Part shown: positions 1 to 9,004 of the stretch, in pieces
Layout: the number at the start of each line of letters is the position of its first letter
Position numbering within the stretch: the first letter of the stretch is position 1
NCBI GenBank assembly: GCA_030064795.1
Contig: JASJEI010000019.1
Span: 1 to 50,632, forward strand
DNA from: Pleurocapsa sp. MO_226.B13
GTDB lineage: Bacteria > Cyanobacteriota > Cyanobacteriia > Cyanobacteriales > Xenococcaceae
Reading direction: 5' to 3'
Length of the DNA: 50,632 nt
Program-made: the position numbers and the translations under genes
Notes under the pieces: generated by a model
What the model saw: the letters and a program-made list of their open reading frames with translations, nothing else
Told to the model about the DNA's origin: nothing
The model's database searches: none

Positions 1-206
1 TGGGAGTTAGCAATACAAGGAATAAATAGTCAATCGCATTGTAGTCAGTTATTTATCAAATTGGCTATGTTGGGCGTTGATTAATTGTTGATTAATTAAT
101 AATGTTAAATTTAGCTATGAACCTTCAAAGTAATCTGCTCGTAGCTTAAAGCTCATAGCTTGAAGCCTTTTTATTAATCTATCTTTTTTAGTTTAAGCAT
201 TATTCC
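1..206. other. AT-rich intergenic edge
   Basis: No coding sequence is supported. It is AT-rich and holds short repeated AGCTT/TAGCTT words near 139-165. The last part (188-206) belongs to a 45-bp repeat that runs into the end of the neighbouring regulator gene. Confidence 0.5.
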
Positions 207-232
207 TTAATGCAGAAGTGGGATGCTCCCAT
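188..232 (-). repeat. 45-bp dispersed terminus, copy 1
   Basis: This stretch matches 39454-39498 at about 36 of 45 positions in the same orientation. It contains the hairpin GTGGGATGCTCCCAT (218-232) and the stop codon of the regulator gene. Both copies supply the last residues (GSIPLL plus one) of two unrelated proteins. The hairpin resembles subterminal hairpins of IS200/IS605 ends; that assignment is inference. Confidence 0.6.
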
Positions 233-1004
233 TACGAGCAAAATCGGGCAGGCTAAATTTCTGTCGATAGACCCCAGGAGTAATGCCAGTAAGTCGCTTG
301 AATAAGCGTCGGAAAGAAGATGGATCTTGATAACCGACACTCCAGCTAATTTTCTCAATTGAAGCATCGGTTCTCTCTAATTGACGTTTAGCCTCTTCGA
401 TACGCAGATGTTGCACGTAATCGATTGGCGAAAAACCAGTAGCTTGGCTAAAGCGACGTTTAAAAGTGCGATCTGGTATTCCCGATCGCTGCTGCATTTC
501 CTTGACTGGTGCTGGTTCTGAGAAATGTTTTTGCAGCCATAGTTGAGCATCTCTAATCGTCGCGTCTTGATGATCGAAGGATGGCTCGAAGATTAAATAG
601 GGTTTTTGACCATTGGTGTACCATTGAAAAGCATAAAATTTAGCTACGGCTTGTGCTGCGGAGGGACTGACGTGGCGAGCGATAAGATAGAGAACTAATT
701 CAGTCCACGACGAGGAAGCTCCAGACATAATAAACTGTTCGCGATCGCCAGCTATGACCAGCATTTTTTCTAGTCTAAGATGTATGTTGGGAAAATTTTG
801 GCGAAAGGTGGCAGCATAACACCAATGCATGGTTGCTTCTTTACCATCCAATAAACCCGTTTCTGCCAATAACAATACCCCCGAACAGGCAGAACACAAA
901 ACAGCACCGCGAGAGTGCATAGCCGACAACCACTCTACGATTTCAGCATTGCGTCCAGTTTGCCATTTTTGCGGTTCTACCATAACTGAAGGCACGATAT
1001 TGAC
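207..1004 (-). pseudogene. GlxA-like AraC-family regulator, N-terminus lost
   Basis: The product is a transcriptional regulator with a DJ-1/PfpI-like amidase-fold sensor domain and an AraC HTH domain. About 262 residues can be read from a GTG at 995. The remaining part of the sensor domain includes LCSACSGVLLLAETGLLDG with its nucleophile-elbow cysteine. The AraC domain lies at about residues 150-250 and ends in the usual YRQKF context. Family members are about 320-330 residues, so roughly the first 60-70 are missing. The frame stays open upstream (NIVPSVMVEP) until it meets the right end of the TnpB element near 1000, and the missing part is not present beyond that element. The cause is therefore insertion plus deletion or rearrangement. 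The last residues come from a dispersed repeat. A shortened DNA-binding product is possible but unlikely to sense normally. Confidence 0.8.
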
Positions 1005-2280
1005 ACTCCCACCAGTAAGCTCCTTACGTCGCTGTACTGGGGGATTCTTGGTTCAACGAGTCTCCGTTAGACGGCAGGATTGCTCCAACCGCCCAAGAGG
1101 GAGTCTCTCCCCAAGCGTAAGTTCCGAGATGCCCTCCCGTACTTAGTCCTTTTTTAAGGATATTGATGCTGGCTGCAATATCTCTATCTTCGATATACCC
1201 GCACTTACAAACATGAGTACGAGTTGACAGAGTTTTTTTGATTCTTGCTCCACAGGCTGGACAATCTTGTGAAGTGTAGTGTGGCGGAACAGCGATAGTT
1301 ATCTTATCGAACTTCCAGCCGTAATATTCAATCCAATTACGAAACTGAGTCCAGCCCACATCTGATATTGACTTTGACAACTTACGATTACGAACTAGAT
1401 TCTTAACGCTTAAGTCTTCATAGGCGATGCAATCATTAGAAGCACATACGCACCTTGCTAACTTCACAGCATGGTCTTTACGTTGCCTACTTACTCTTAA
1501 ATGTTGTTTGGCATATTGCCGTCTAGCTTTGTGGTAATTGTTAGACTGCCGTTTTCCTTGGCGGTATTTGACAGATTTTCTTCTGTTTAAACGATTAAGC
1601 CTTTGTTCGCTCTTGCGATAGAATCTGGGGTTTTCTTCTGTATGCCCGAATGAATCCGCATAGAAGTACTTTAATCCCATATCTAACCCAATAGCTTTAC
1701 CTGTTGGCTGCATATCTTCTTTAACCTCAATAGATATACAAAACTGACAGTAATAGCCATCAGCACGACGAACTAACCTTACTCGCTTGATTTGTTCTGG
1801 TTGATAGAAATAGATGTCACGACTGCCAACTAGCTTAACTCTACCAATATTGTTTTTATCGGTAAAAGTAATATGCTTCTTGGTTTGCTCATCTAGCTTC
1901 CACCCAGATTGTTTGTATTCAACTGAACGAGAATGTTTTTTGAATTTAGGAAAGCCTTTCTTTCCTTTAATTTTCTTTTTACAGTTATCAAAAAATCTGG
2001 CAATACTAGACCAAGCTCGTTCAGCAGATGATTGCCTAGCTGTTGAGTTTAATTTATTAGCAAAGTCATACTCTTTGGCTATAACTCGACAATACTTATT
2101 TAGGTCATATTTATTGACCCCTTTATTGTCCATCCAATAGCGCAGAGCTTTATTTCGGACAAATTGACCCGTGCGTATAGCTTCGTCAATTGCCCGATAT
2201 TGATGTTGCTTTGCCTTAATTTTATACTCAATTACAATCATATATTTATGCTACCATATTTGGTACAAAATATTGATGCT
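1002..2280 (-). mobile_element. IS200/IS605-group element (tnpB only)
   Basis: This is a single-gene element with tnpB and no tnpA, the IS1341-like arrangement. The right end (left side here) has a small hairpin GTAAG-CTC-CTTAC at 1015-1027 that overlaps the tnpB stop, followed on the minus strand by TGGGAGTGTC, where host sequence resumes. The left end carries a hairpin TACCA-TATT-TGGTA at 2252-2265. The exact ends are not certain because this group makes no target duplication. It would need a TnpA in trans to move. Confidence 0.65.
1024..2241 (-). CDS. tnpB: TnpB RNA-guided nuclease of IS200/IS605 family
   Basis: The 405-residue product is a TnpB endonuclease, the family ancestral to Cas12, in which a guide RNA from the element's right end directs cleavage beside a TAM. 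Visible parts are the N-terminal OrfB helix-rich region, the split RuvC core and a zinc ribbon. RuvC residues are Asp in GLDMG (near 187), Glu in YEDL (near 275) and Asp in EDRD (near 354). The ribbon is CPAC followed by CKCG (near 327-348). All catalytic and zinc positions look intact and the length is normal, so it may be active. The tail SLNQESPSTAT is typical of cyanobacterial copies. The stop codon falls inside the right-end hairpin, so the guide-RNA scaffold would overlap the gene's 3' end. Confidence 0.9.
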   Translation of the reverse strand: MIVIEYKIKAKQHQYRAIDEAIRTGQFVRNKALRYWMDNKGVNKYDLNKYCRVIAKEYDFANKLNSTARQSSAERAWSSIARFFDNCKKKIKGKKGFPKFKKHSRSVEYKQSGWKLDEQTKKHITFTDKNNIGRVKLVGSRDIYFYQPEQIKRVRLVRRADGYYCQFCISIEVKEDMQPTGKAIGLDMGLKYFYADSFGHTEENPRFYRKSEQRLNRLNRRKSVKYRQGKRQSNNYHKARRQYAKQHLRVSRQRKDHAVKLARCVCASNDCIAYEDLSVKNLVRNRKLSKSISDVGWTQFRNWIEYYGWKFDKITIAVPPHYTSQDCPACGARIKKTLSTRTHVCKCGYIEDRDIAASINILKKGLSTGGHLGTYAWGETPSWAVGAILPSNGDSLNQESPSTAT

Positions 2281-2311
2281 TCGCGCTGTCTTTTGGCAAA
2301 ATTCATCTCAT

Positions 2312-2369
2312 CGGTAAAGCATTGGGTGCGTATAGCTGCGCTATACTTAAATCACCCTCGCTTTTACCG
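2312..2369. repeat. Two-part imperfect inverted repeat
   Basis: Outer arms 2312-2328 and 2353-2369 pair with a few mismatches (CGGTAAAGC against GCTTTTACCG). An inner perfect hairpin GTATAGC-TGC-GCTATAC sits at 2330-2346. It lies between the TnpB element and the dehydrogenase remnant and fits neither, so it may be a small non-autonomous element or a REP-like unit. Confidence 0.55.
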
Positions 2370-2534
2370 AGAGTCTTCTTTTGCATTTAAGATAATATCT
2401 GTATGCTCGATATCGGCGATCGCTCGGTGTGCTTTCAGGGACAACCCAGCTGCCATTTCAGTGTCGGCATGACTGGAGGCAACAAACTCGACATCAAATA
2501 GAGGAGTTGCGGGAATTGCATTGTCATAAAAGCG

Positions 2535-2930
2535 GTGAAGCAGAAAACTTCTGTGGCGATGTCACATCCTATGTCCCACCATGCAGAGATCCAACATGGC
2601 ATTGCCGATATGATTCTGGAACTCGAAACCATCGAGCCTCATCTAGAAAAAATTGCCGAAGACTGGTCAAACGGTGTCGATTATGGTGCTGAGTGGTCTT
2701 CTAAGCTGGTTGCAGCTAAATATCATGCCGTTGAAAGTGCCTGGAAAATTGTCGATCGCGCTTTAGACCTCTCAGGTGGATTTGGAATGTTCAAAAAAAG
2801 TGAGTTAGAGCGTCTCTTTCGCGATGCTCGGGCGGGGCGTTTTCATCCTGCTAACTCAGCACTCACTCACGAAATTGTTGCCAAGATCGCCTTGGAAATC
2901 GATTTAGACGAACAGCCTAGATGGGGATAA
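2535..2930 (+). pseudogene. Acyl-CoA dehydrogenase C-terminal remnant
   Basis: About 131 residues match the C-terminal helical domain of acyl-CoA dehydrogenases: a substrate-proximal HHAEIQHGIADM segment, KLVAAKYHAVESAW, the flavin-contacting LSGGFGMF region, and the end LERLFRDARAGRFHPANS to PRWG. Full enzymes are about 380-400 residues, so the N-terminal and middle domains are absent. Weak traces may continue upstream in another frame (around 2395-2470), which suggests frameshift as well as truncation. Flavin and substrate sites cannot be complete, so it should be inactive. It lies just past the TnpB element and shares that element's disrupted neighbourhood. Confidence 0.75.
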
Positions 2931-2932
2931 GA

Positions 2933-2981
2933 GTCGTACAAAGTTAGATCGGGATACATAAGTTATTGGTTCGTAAGTAGC
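2933..2981 (+). repeat. 49-bp dispersed repeat, copy A
   Basis: It starts GTCGTACAA and ends TATTGGTTCGTAAGTAGC. A diverged copy in the opposite orientation is at 25884-25932. Both copies sit just downstream of genes and both continue into GTAGCA-type short repeats. Confidence 0.55.
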
Positions 2982-3000
2982 AGGTAGCAGGTAGCAAGTA
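2977..3000. repeat. Heptanucleotide tandem repeat (GTAGCAG)
   Basis: Three tandem copies of GTAGCAG/GTAGCAA plus a partial one. This is the short tandemly repeated repetitive (STRR) type common in cyanobacterial intergenic DNA. Confidence 0.75.
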
Positions 3001-3150
3001 AGAAGTTTTAGTAATGCTGTAATTACTACGAAATAGAATAATACTCTATGATGCGCACTATAGTAATGATACTTATTCTTTCTTACTTGTTTCTGGCTCG
3101 TCAAAAGCTGTAGAATTTTCTCACGATCGACAGCGTACTATTTTAATCAG

Positions 3151-6100
3151 ATGGTCATTCACAATAGCCGTAAATACATTGCTCGGACAATTTCTCAAGC
3201 CGAGCATAATCAACCTAAGAAGCTTATCTCTTTTCAAATTACTTCTTGGCTTGGATTTATTGGTAGTGTTACGGGCTGGTGTCTGATCCAAATTAGTCCC
3301 CTTCAGGCACAGATTACCAGTGACGGTACTACTGGTACGGAAGTCAATACTACAGATAACGTTACCGAAATTACGGGGGGAAGGAGGGCAGATAGTAACC
3401 TGTTTCATAGTTTCCAAGATTTTTCACTAGCAACAGGCAATACGGCATTTTTTAATAACGCGGGAGATATTAGTAATATTGTCAGTCGCGTTACGGGAAG
3501 CAATCTTTCTAATATCGACGGTTTGATTAGAGCTAATGGCAGTGCTAACCTGATTTTAATTAATCCCAACGGCATTATTTTCGGGGCAAATGCTCGCTTA
3601 GATCTTGGTGGTTCATTTCTGGGTAGCACCGCAGATAGCGTAGTTTTTGCAGACGGAACAACTTTTAGTGCTAGCGATATCCAAGTAGATCCGATTCTAA
3701 CTGTTAATGTCCCTGTAGGTCTGCAATTGGGTCAAAATTCTGCCAGCATTCAGGTACAGGGGACGGGTAATCTAGGTTCAGATCTAACAGTCAATCCAGG
3801 CTTATTTGTTACTCCAGGTAATACCTTGGCTTTGGTTGGTAATGGCATTACTTTTGATGGTGGTACGGTAGTAACCGAGTCGGGCAGAATCGAACTTGGT
3901 AGTGTTGCCCAGGGTGAGGTAAATCTGACTGATATTGCTGCTGGTTGGCAATTGGGTTATGAGGGAGTCGCCCAGTTCAGCGATCTGCAATTATTGGCAG
4001 GTTCGTCGGTGCTAAATCCCAATTCTTTGGATAATCCTGATGGTGGAATTCAACTAAGAGGACAAAATATTAACTTAGAGCGATCGCAAGTTGTAGCCCA
4101 GACATTAGGCGAAACACCAGGGGCAAACATAAATATTAATGCCGAAGCATCTTTGTCCTTGATCGGGATAGAAGACAGTACGGAATTGGGTTCTCAAATT
4201 ATTAACAATGTCGATGCCCAAGCCAGTGGTAATGGTGGTTCGATCGCGATCGCAACCGAGCAATTAAACATCAGCGATCGCTCTTTAATTTCTAGTACTA
4301 CTTTTGGTACTGGGAATAGTGGCGATGTCAATATTCTGGCAGGGGATATTAATCTTACTGGCACTGGATTTGTGGAATTTCAACAAAATTTCCAGCTAGG
4401 CGCGCTCACTGGAACTCTAACCCCAGATGTTTTAGGAACGGGAATTTTTGTCGGTACGGTAGCCACGGGTACAGCAGGAGATTTAATTATCGATACCGAG
4501 TCTTTAAGTCTCGATCGAGGAGCAATTATTTTTGGCCCTGTTTTTACTCAGGGTATAGGAGGAGATATCAACATAACTGCCGACGACATCGATATTAGTG
4601 CTTCTGCGATCCAAATGGGAACATCGGGCATCACAGAATCTTCTTCTTCGGGGGATCTTAACTTGAATACCAACCGCCTACAAATTCGTGATGGCGGAAC
4701 TATAGTCAACAGTACTGTCGGTATTGGGAACGCAGGCAATATTAATCTAACCGTCAGCGAATCGATCGAAATCAACAATACCCCCATTGAAGCGATAACA
4801 ACAACAGGTATTTACGCCAATACTTTTGGTAGTGGTGCGGGAGGCAACCTCAACATCAGCACTTCCCAGCTAAAAATAAATAATGGCTTAATTAGTAGTA
4901 ATACTGGGGGATTACTACTAGATGGCACAGTAATTTCTACTGGAGGTGAGGGAGGAAACATTGATATTCAAGCTAGTGAAAGCATTGAATCGAGGGGGGT
5001 TTCCAATAATCCAGCTTTCACTGTTGGTATTGGTACATCTAGCTATAGTGACTCCGACGCTGGTAATTTAACAATTTCTACGGGGAACTTGCTCGTTGAA
5101 GATGGAACAGATTTTTCTACCGCAACTTTGGGGGCAGGAACTGGCGGACAACTAACAATTAACGCTACCAACTCTATAGAACTGATTGGTACTACGAACA
5201 GCGACGGTTTAAGTCAAGGTGGTTTATTAGCAACCTCTGGCAGAAGAGAATTTCCCAATCTAGAAGCGACGGGTACATCGGGAGGAATTAGCATCAATAC
5301 TCCAGAATTAACCGTACGCAATGGTGCTAGCGTTGACGTACAGAGTTTAGGCATTGGCAATGCGGGAGATTTGAATATCGATGCCGATAAAATTATGCTA
5401 AGCGATCGAGCCAGCCTATCTGCTTCTACGCAAGCTGGTGAGGGGGGAGATATTCAAATTACCACCGACACTTTGCGACTCGATCGCAGTTTAATTAATG
5501 CTTCAGTCTTGGGAAATGGCACTGGAGGAGACATCAATATTACAGCCAGTGATTCTATAGAAATAGTTGGCTCTGGTTTTGAATTTTTACAAACTACTTT
5601 TTTTGAGCCTGGTGCTTTAAGTCCTGAATCATTGACAAATCTAGACTTTGGCTTGGTGGAGGAAGGTATTTTGGCAGCTACGATTGGTGAAGGTCAAGCA
5701 GGGAGGATTAATATTGCCACCCAGAATCTAGATCTCAGTGCAGGAGGCTTGATTGCTACGACTACGCTAGGAGAGGGAGCAGCTAGTTCCATCTTCTTAG
5801 ATGCAGCAGAATCAATAACAATAGATGCTTCGATCGTTTCTACCAGTACCATATTTAATGGTCAAGCTGGAGATATTAGTATTGATACTAATAGACTACA
5901 AGTCTTAGCTGGATCGCAAGTAAATACCTCAACTTTAGGTACTGGAGATGGTGGCAATGTGACCATTAATGCCGATGAATCGATAACTGTGTCGGGTGCA
6001 ACGGTTAACGAGACTTTGGCTAGTAGTATCGTAGTCGGATCCTTGCCTTTAACTGGAATGACAGGAGATGGAGGAGATTTAAAGATTACAACTTCTCAGT

Positions 6101-7668
6101 TAAATGTTAGCGATCGAGGAACAATCTCGGTTGGCTCTGTAGGTATGGGAGATGCTGGAAGTTTAGACATTACAGCTAATTCAATTTTTCTTAGTAACCA
6201 AGGAAATTTAACTGCTTCCAATGTATTTGGCCCAGGAGGCAGTATTGCGATCGAGACAGATACGATTAAGCTAGACCGAGGTTTAATTAATGCCTCCGTC
6301 TTTGGAGGAGGAATAGGAGGGGACATCCAAATCGAGGCTAGAGACTCTGTAGAAGTAATTGGTTCTGGCTTTGAATTTCTACAACAAACCTTTTTTAATC
6401 CAGGCGTTCCCGATCCTGAAGCTCTTGCCAATCTAATCGATAACATCGAATCTAACCCAATTACGGAAGGAATTCTTGCCTTTACCCTAGATGATGGGGA
6501 TGCTGGCACAATTATTATCGAAACCGAAGATCTACAAATACGTCAAGGAGGTTTGATTGCTGCCATTACAGGAGGAGATGGGGCAGGAGGTTCGATTGTT
6601 CTGAATGCTTCAGAGAATCTTGAGATCGATGCTTCGATTATCTCTTCTAGTAGCTTATTTACTGGTCTAGGTGGCGATATGACAATTAATACCAAAAATC
6701 TAGAAGTCTTAGCGGGGACGCAAATAACCACCTCAACTCTGGGTTCGGGCGATAGTGGTGACTTAATTATCAATGCTAGCGAGTCTATTACCGTAGCAGG
6801 GTCATCAACTACCAACCTTCCGACTAACATTGCTGTAGGGCCGCAACCCCTGACCACAACCACAGGAAATGGAGGAGATTTAACTATTACTACCGAGCGG
6901 CTAAATATTGACGATCGCGGTGTAATTTCGGTTAATTCTACAGGTACGGGAGATGCTGGAACGCTGAATATAAATGCTGATTCAATCTTTCTCGATCGCC
7001 AAGGTGTTATTTTCGCAGATACTCGCTCTGGAGAAGGGGGAAACATCGCGATCGATACAGACAATATTTTCTTACAGGGAAACAGTAGTGCTTCTGCTCA
7101 AGCTGTAGGAATGGGCGATGGTGGCAACATAACTATCGATACTAACAATCTAGTTCTTATCGAAAATAGTCAGATAACTGCGGATGCTATTGAAGGTATG
7201 GGTGGAAACATTCAAATCGACACTCAAGGATTGTTTATTTGCCAAGAATGTGAAATTACTGCCAGTTCCAGATTAGGAGTAGATGGAGTAATCGATATTG
7301 ACACCTTACAACCTAGTACCCAGCTAGAAGTGTTAGACATCCCACAACAGCTAACCCAACCCCAGGAAGTTGTTGCCATAGCTTGTCCTGCCAATGCCCG
7401 AGCCGATACCAGCGAGCTTACCATCACTGGTAGAGGAGGACTACCACTCCGCCCCCAAGAACCTCTAAACAGTCCATCGCTAATTACCTTTCAAGCTCCT
7501 AATTCACAAGTAGAACAGCCATCTAGTCCACCAGCACAAAACGTCACTTTGTTACCACCTCCAGCCCGTAGCTGGTATGTAGATGCTAAAGGCACAGTAG
7601 TTTTGTCCGCTCGAACTGCCGATACTACGATTGATAATCATCCTCCAACTTTCTCAGATTGTCAATAA
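3151..7668 (+). CDS. Filamentous haemagglutinin-type (TpsA) exoprotein
   Basis: The 1505-residue product is a secreted beta-helix protein of the two-partner-secretion type. A long N-terminal region ending LQAQ (cleavage after about residue 53) looks like a Sec signal. The TPS/haemagglutination domain follows, with the diagnostic NPNGIIFG near residue 139. Next come many Gly/Asn-rich beta-helix turns of the form GGDINI-SLSL-LISSTT. A CQEC pair lies near residue 1365. The C-terminus has the CPANARADTSELTITGRGGLP signature seen at the end of many cyanobacterial members. Residues from about 763 to 1027 and 1028 to 1295 are a diverged duplication. No TpsB outer-membrane partner is nearby, so secretion would rely on one encoded elsewhere. 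Adhesion or a matrix role is a family inference. Confidence 0.88.
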   Translation: MVIHNSRKYIARTISQAEHNQPKKLISFQITSWLGFIGSVTGWCLIQISPLQAQITSDGTTGTEVNTTDNVTEITGGRRADSNLFHSFQDFSLATGNTAFFNNAGDISNIVSRVTGSNLSNIDGLIRANGSANLILINPNGIIFGANARLDLGGSFLGSTADSVVFADGTTFSASDIQVDPILTVNVPVGLQLGQNSASIQVQGTGNLGSDLTVNPGLFVTPGNTLALVGNGITFDGGTVVTESGRIELGSVAQGEVNLTDIAAGWQLGYEGVAQFSDLQLLAGSSVLNPNSLDNPDGGIQLRGQNINLERSQVVAQTLGETPGANININAEASLSLIGIEDSTELGSQIINNVDAQASGNGGSIAIATEQLNISDRSLISSTTFGTGNSGDVNILAGDINLTGTGFVEFQQNFQLGALTGTLTPDVLGTGIFVGTVATGTAGDLIIDTESLSLDRGAIIFGPVFTQGIGGDINITADDIDISASAIQMGTSGITESSSSGDLNLNTNRLQIRDGGTIVNSTVGIGNAGNINLTVSESIEINNTPIEAITTTGIYANTFGSGAGGNLNISTSQLKINNGLISSNTGGLLLDGTVISTGGEGGNIDIQASESIESRGVSNNPAFTVGIGTSSYSDSDAGNLTISTGNLLVEDGTDFSTATLGAGTGGQLTINATNSIELIGTTNSDGLSQGGLLATSGRREFPNLEATGTSGGISINTPELTVRNGASVDVQSLGIGNAGDLNIDADKIMLSDRASLSASTQAGEGGDIQITTDTLRLDRSLINASVLGNGTGGDINITASDSIEIVGSGFEFLQTTFFEPGALSPESLTNLDFGLVEEGILAATIGEGQAGRINIATQNLDLSAGGLIATTTLGEGAASSIFLDAAESITIDASIVSTSTIFNGQAGDISIDTNRLQVLAGSQVNTSTLGTGDGGNVTINADESITVSGATVNETLASSIVVGSLPLTGMTGDGGDLKITTSQLNVSDRGTISVGSVGMGDAGSLDITANSIFLSNQGNLTASNVFGPGGSIAIETDTIKLDRGLINASVFGGGIGGDIQIEARDSVEVIGSGFEFLQQTFFNPGVPDPEALANLIDNIESNPITEGILAFTLDDGDAGTIIIETEDLQIRQGGLIAAITGGDGAGGSIVLNASENLEIDASIISSSSLFTGLGGDMTINTKNLEVLAGTQITTSTLGSGDSGDLIINASESITVAGSSTTNLPTNIAVGPQPLTTTTGNGGDLTITTERLNIDDRGVISVNSTGTGDAGTLNINADSIFLDRQGVIFADTRSGEGGNIAIDTDNIFLQGNSSASAQAVGMGDGGNITIDTNNLVLIENSQITADAIEGMGGNIQIDTQGLFICQECEITASSRLGVDGVIDIDTLQPSTQLEVLDIPQQLTQPQEVVAIACPANARADTSELTITGRGGLPLRPQEPLNSPSLITFQAPNSQVEQPSSPPAQNVTLLPPPARSWYVDAKGTVVLSARTADTTIDNHPPTFSDCQ

Positions 7669-7853
7669 ATTGACATCTATTGGAAGTTATTTCAGACTGA
7701 GGGTTTAAGTTTGGTGAAGAAGTTTGATTGGCGATCGCTCCCTTCGCCAGCAAATTAACTGGAATGACTATAGATTAAGTCTTCAGACTGGCAACGATCT
7801 TTGCCCGTACAGAAGCTAGTGCAGGTGGGCAGAAGTAATTGACCAGTAAGAAA

Positions 7854-8501
7854 TCAATCTTGATAGCCTTTAAATTTCCAGACAAATGGTTTACCAAAAT
7901 ATTGGTTAAAGTATTCAATAAAATCAAGCATTTTCTGTTTAAGATCTTCTGTAGACAGGAAACTACTACGTTTAATTAAACGTCTTACTAAAATGGAGAA
8001 CCAACATTCTATTTGATTTAACCAAGATGTGTGCTTAGGGACATAAACAAAACGAATTCGATGATTGTTGTCACTGAGAAATGCGGCACGAGAAGACATA
8101 GATTTGAGAATTCCTTGGTTCCCTTTTTCTCCTAAATCTACCTTAATCTCACATTGTTGAGCGACAAATCTGACCAATGACTCGGAACGATGAATATTTA
8201 ACTGATCTAAGACAAAAATCCAACCAGCTTCGGGGTCTGTAGCAACAGTTGCTCGAATATGCTCGACAAAATCTGGTTCAGTTCTGGTGGCTTGAATCGT
8301 TGGGGAAATTACTTGGCCTTGTGCCACATGCCAATTGGCAATTAAAGTTTGTGTGCCATGTCGAATGTACTCGAATTCTTGCTTTTCTACCGACCCGGGC
8401 AAGACTAGTTTTTTCGAGTTCAGTCTTTCTAATGCTTGAATTCCAGTCATTTCATCTGTACTGACTAAATGGATATTGCGGGCTAATAATTCTTGCGCCA
8501 A
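7854..8501 (-). pseudogene. IS630-family transposase, N-terminus missing
   Basis: About 215 residues cover the DDE catalytic half of an IS630 transposase: STDEMTGIQA with the first Asp, FVLDQLNIH with the second, and PKHTSWLNQIECWFS with the Glu. The N-terminal helix-turn-helix part (about 120 residues) is absent. The readable frame begins at a TTG, with a TGA four codons upstream. No matching N-terminal frame is seen just upstream, so this is a truncated relic rather than a two-frame transposase. It differs clearly from the complete IS630 element at the right edge of the window. Confidence 0.8.
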
Positions 8502-8636
8502 TTTATATCAGAGGCAAACTTGATTAACTTGTAATTTGAATTCCTCTAGCTGAATTAAACGAATTAAGATCTCAGTTAGATAAATAGTCTCAAGTAGAAT
8601 GGAAATTGTCCACTCTATCAATATCAACGTTAAATT

Positions 8637-8773
8637 TTAACCAATCAATTCTTTGGTTCGTTTAACAAAATTCTCCGCAGTAATACTGTTAAATTCCATA
8701 ATCTAATCAGAACTAGCAGTAATTTACTTGGTTTCTCAGCAAAAAAATCTCGGTTGCTGTTACTAAATACAAG
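8637..8773 (-). pseudogene. Decayed 3' end of a phosphoketolase-like gene
   Basis: On the minus strand this reads INFVKRTKELIG-stop-like sequence (NFVKRTKELIG, stop at 8637-8639), matching the end NFVKRAKELIA of the intact gene at 9005. DNA similarity runs over about 135 bp (8640-8773 against 9008-9137) with several in-frame stops in the copy. Nothing further upstream aligns. It is a partial tandem duplicate or the scar of a recombination. Confidence 0.75.
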
Positions 8774-8843
8774 TGCAATCGCAACGAATAAATATTCGAC
8801 TATAGCAATCAGGAATGATTTATCTCTTGAACCGTAACATCTT

Positions 8844-8871
8844 GTAAAAACGTAATATATTACGTCTCTAC
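8844..8871. repeat. 28-bp palindrome, degenerate copy
   Basis: The right arm is CGTAATATATTACGTCTCTAC. The left arm has GTAAAAACG in place of GTAGAGACG, so three positions are mismatched. It belongs to the same family as 13059-13086 and 28948-28975. Confidence 0.65.
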
Positions 8872-8970
8872 GATTTTTGGGAAGGTTTTGGCGATCGGAT
8901 TTCGTATTATATTAGTTACCCATATTAATACCAAAATAACATCGAGCAAAAAATCTAGAATAGATTGTAG

Positions 8971-8988
8971 GGTGGGCAAATGCCCACC
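8971..8988. repeat. GGTGGGC/GCCCACC hairpin
   Basis: A 7-bp stem with AAAT loop lies about 16 bp beyond the stop of the phosphoketolase-like gene. It may slow or end transcription, but no U-tract follows directly. It also resembles a common cyanobacterial dispersed GTAGGGTGGGCA palindrome. Confidence 0.4.
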
Positions 8989-9004
8989 TTTCTCATGTGA
9001 AACC

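Noticed and set aside
829..1146. Plus-strand reading frame of 105 codons
   Set aside because: Antisense to the regulator and the tnpB 3' end; composition is not protein-like.
7669..7853. TpsB partner or small gene after the haemagglutinin-type gene
   Set aside because: Only 185 bp, with no open frame and no transporter motif.
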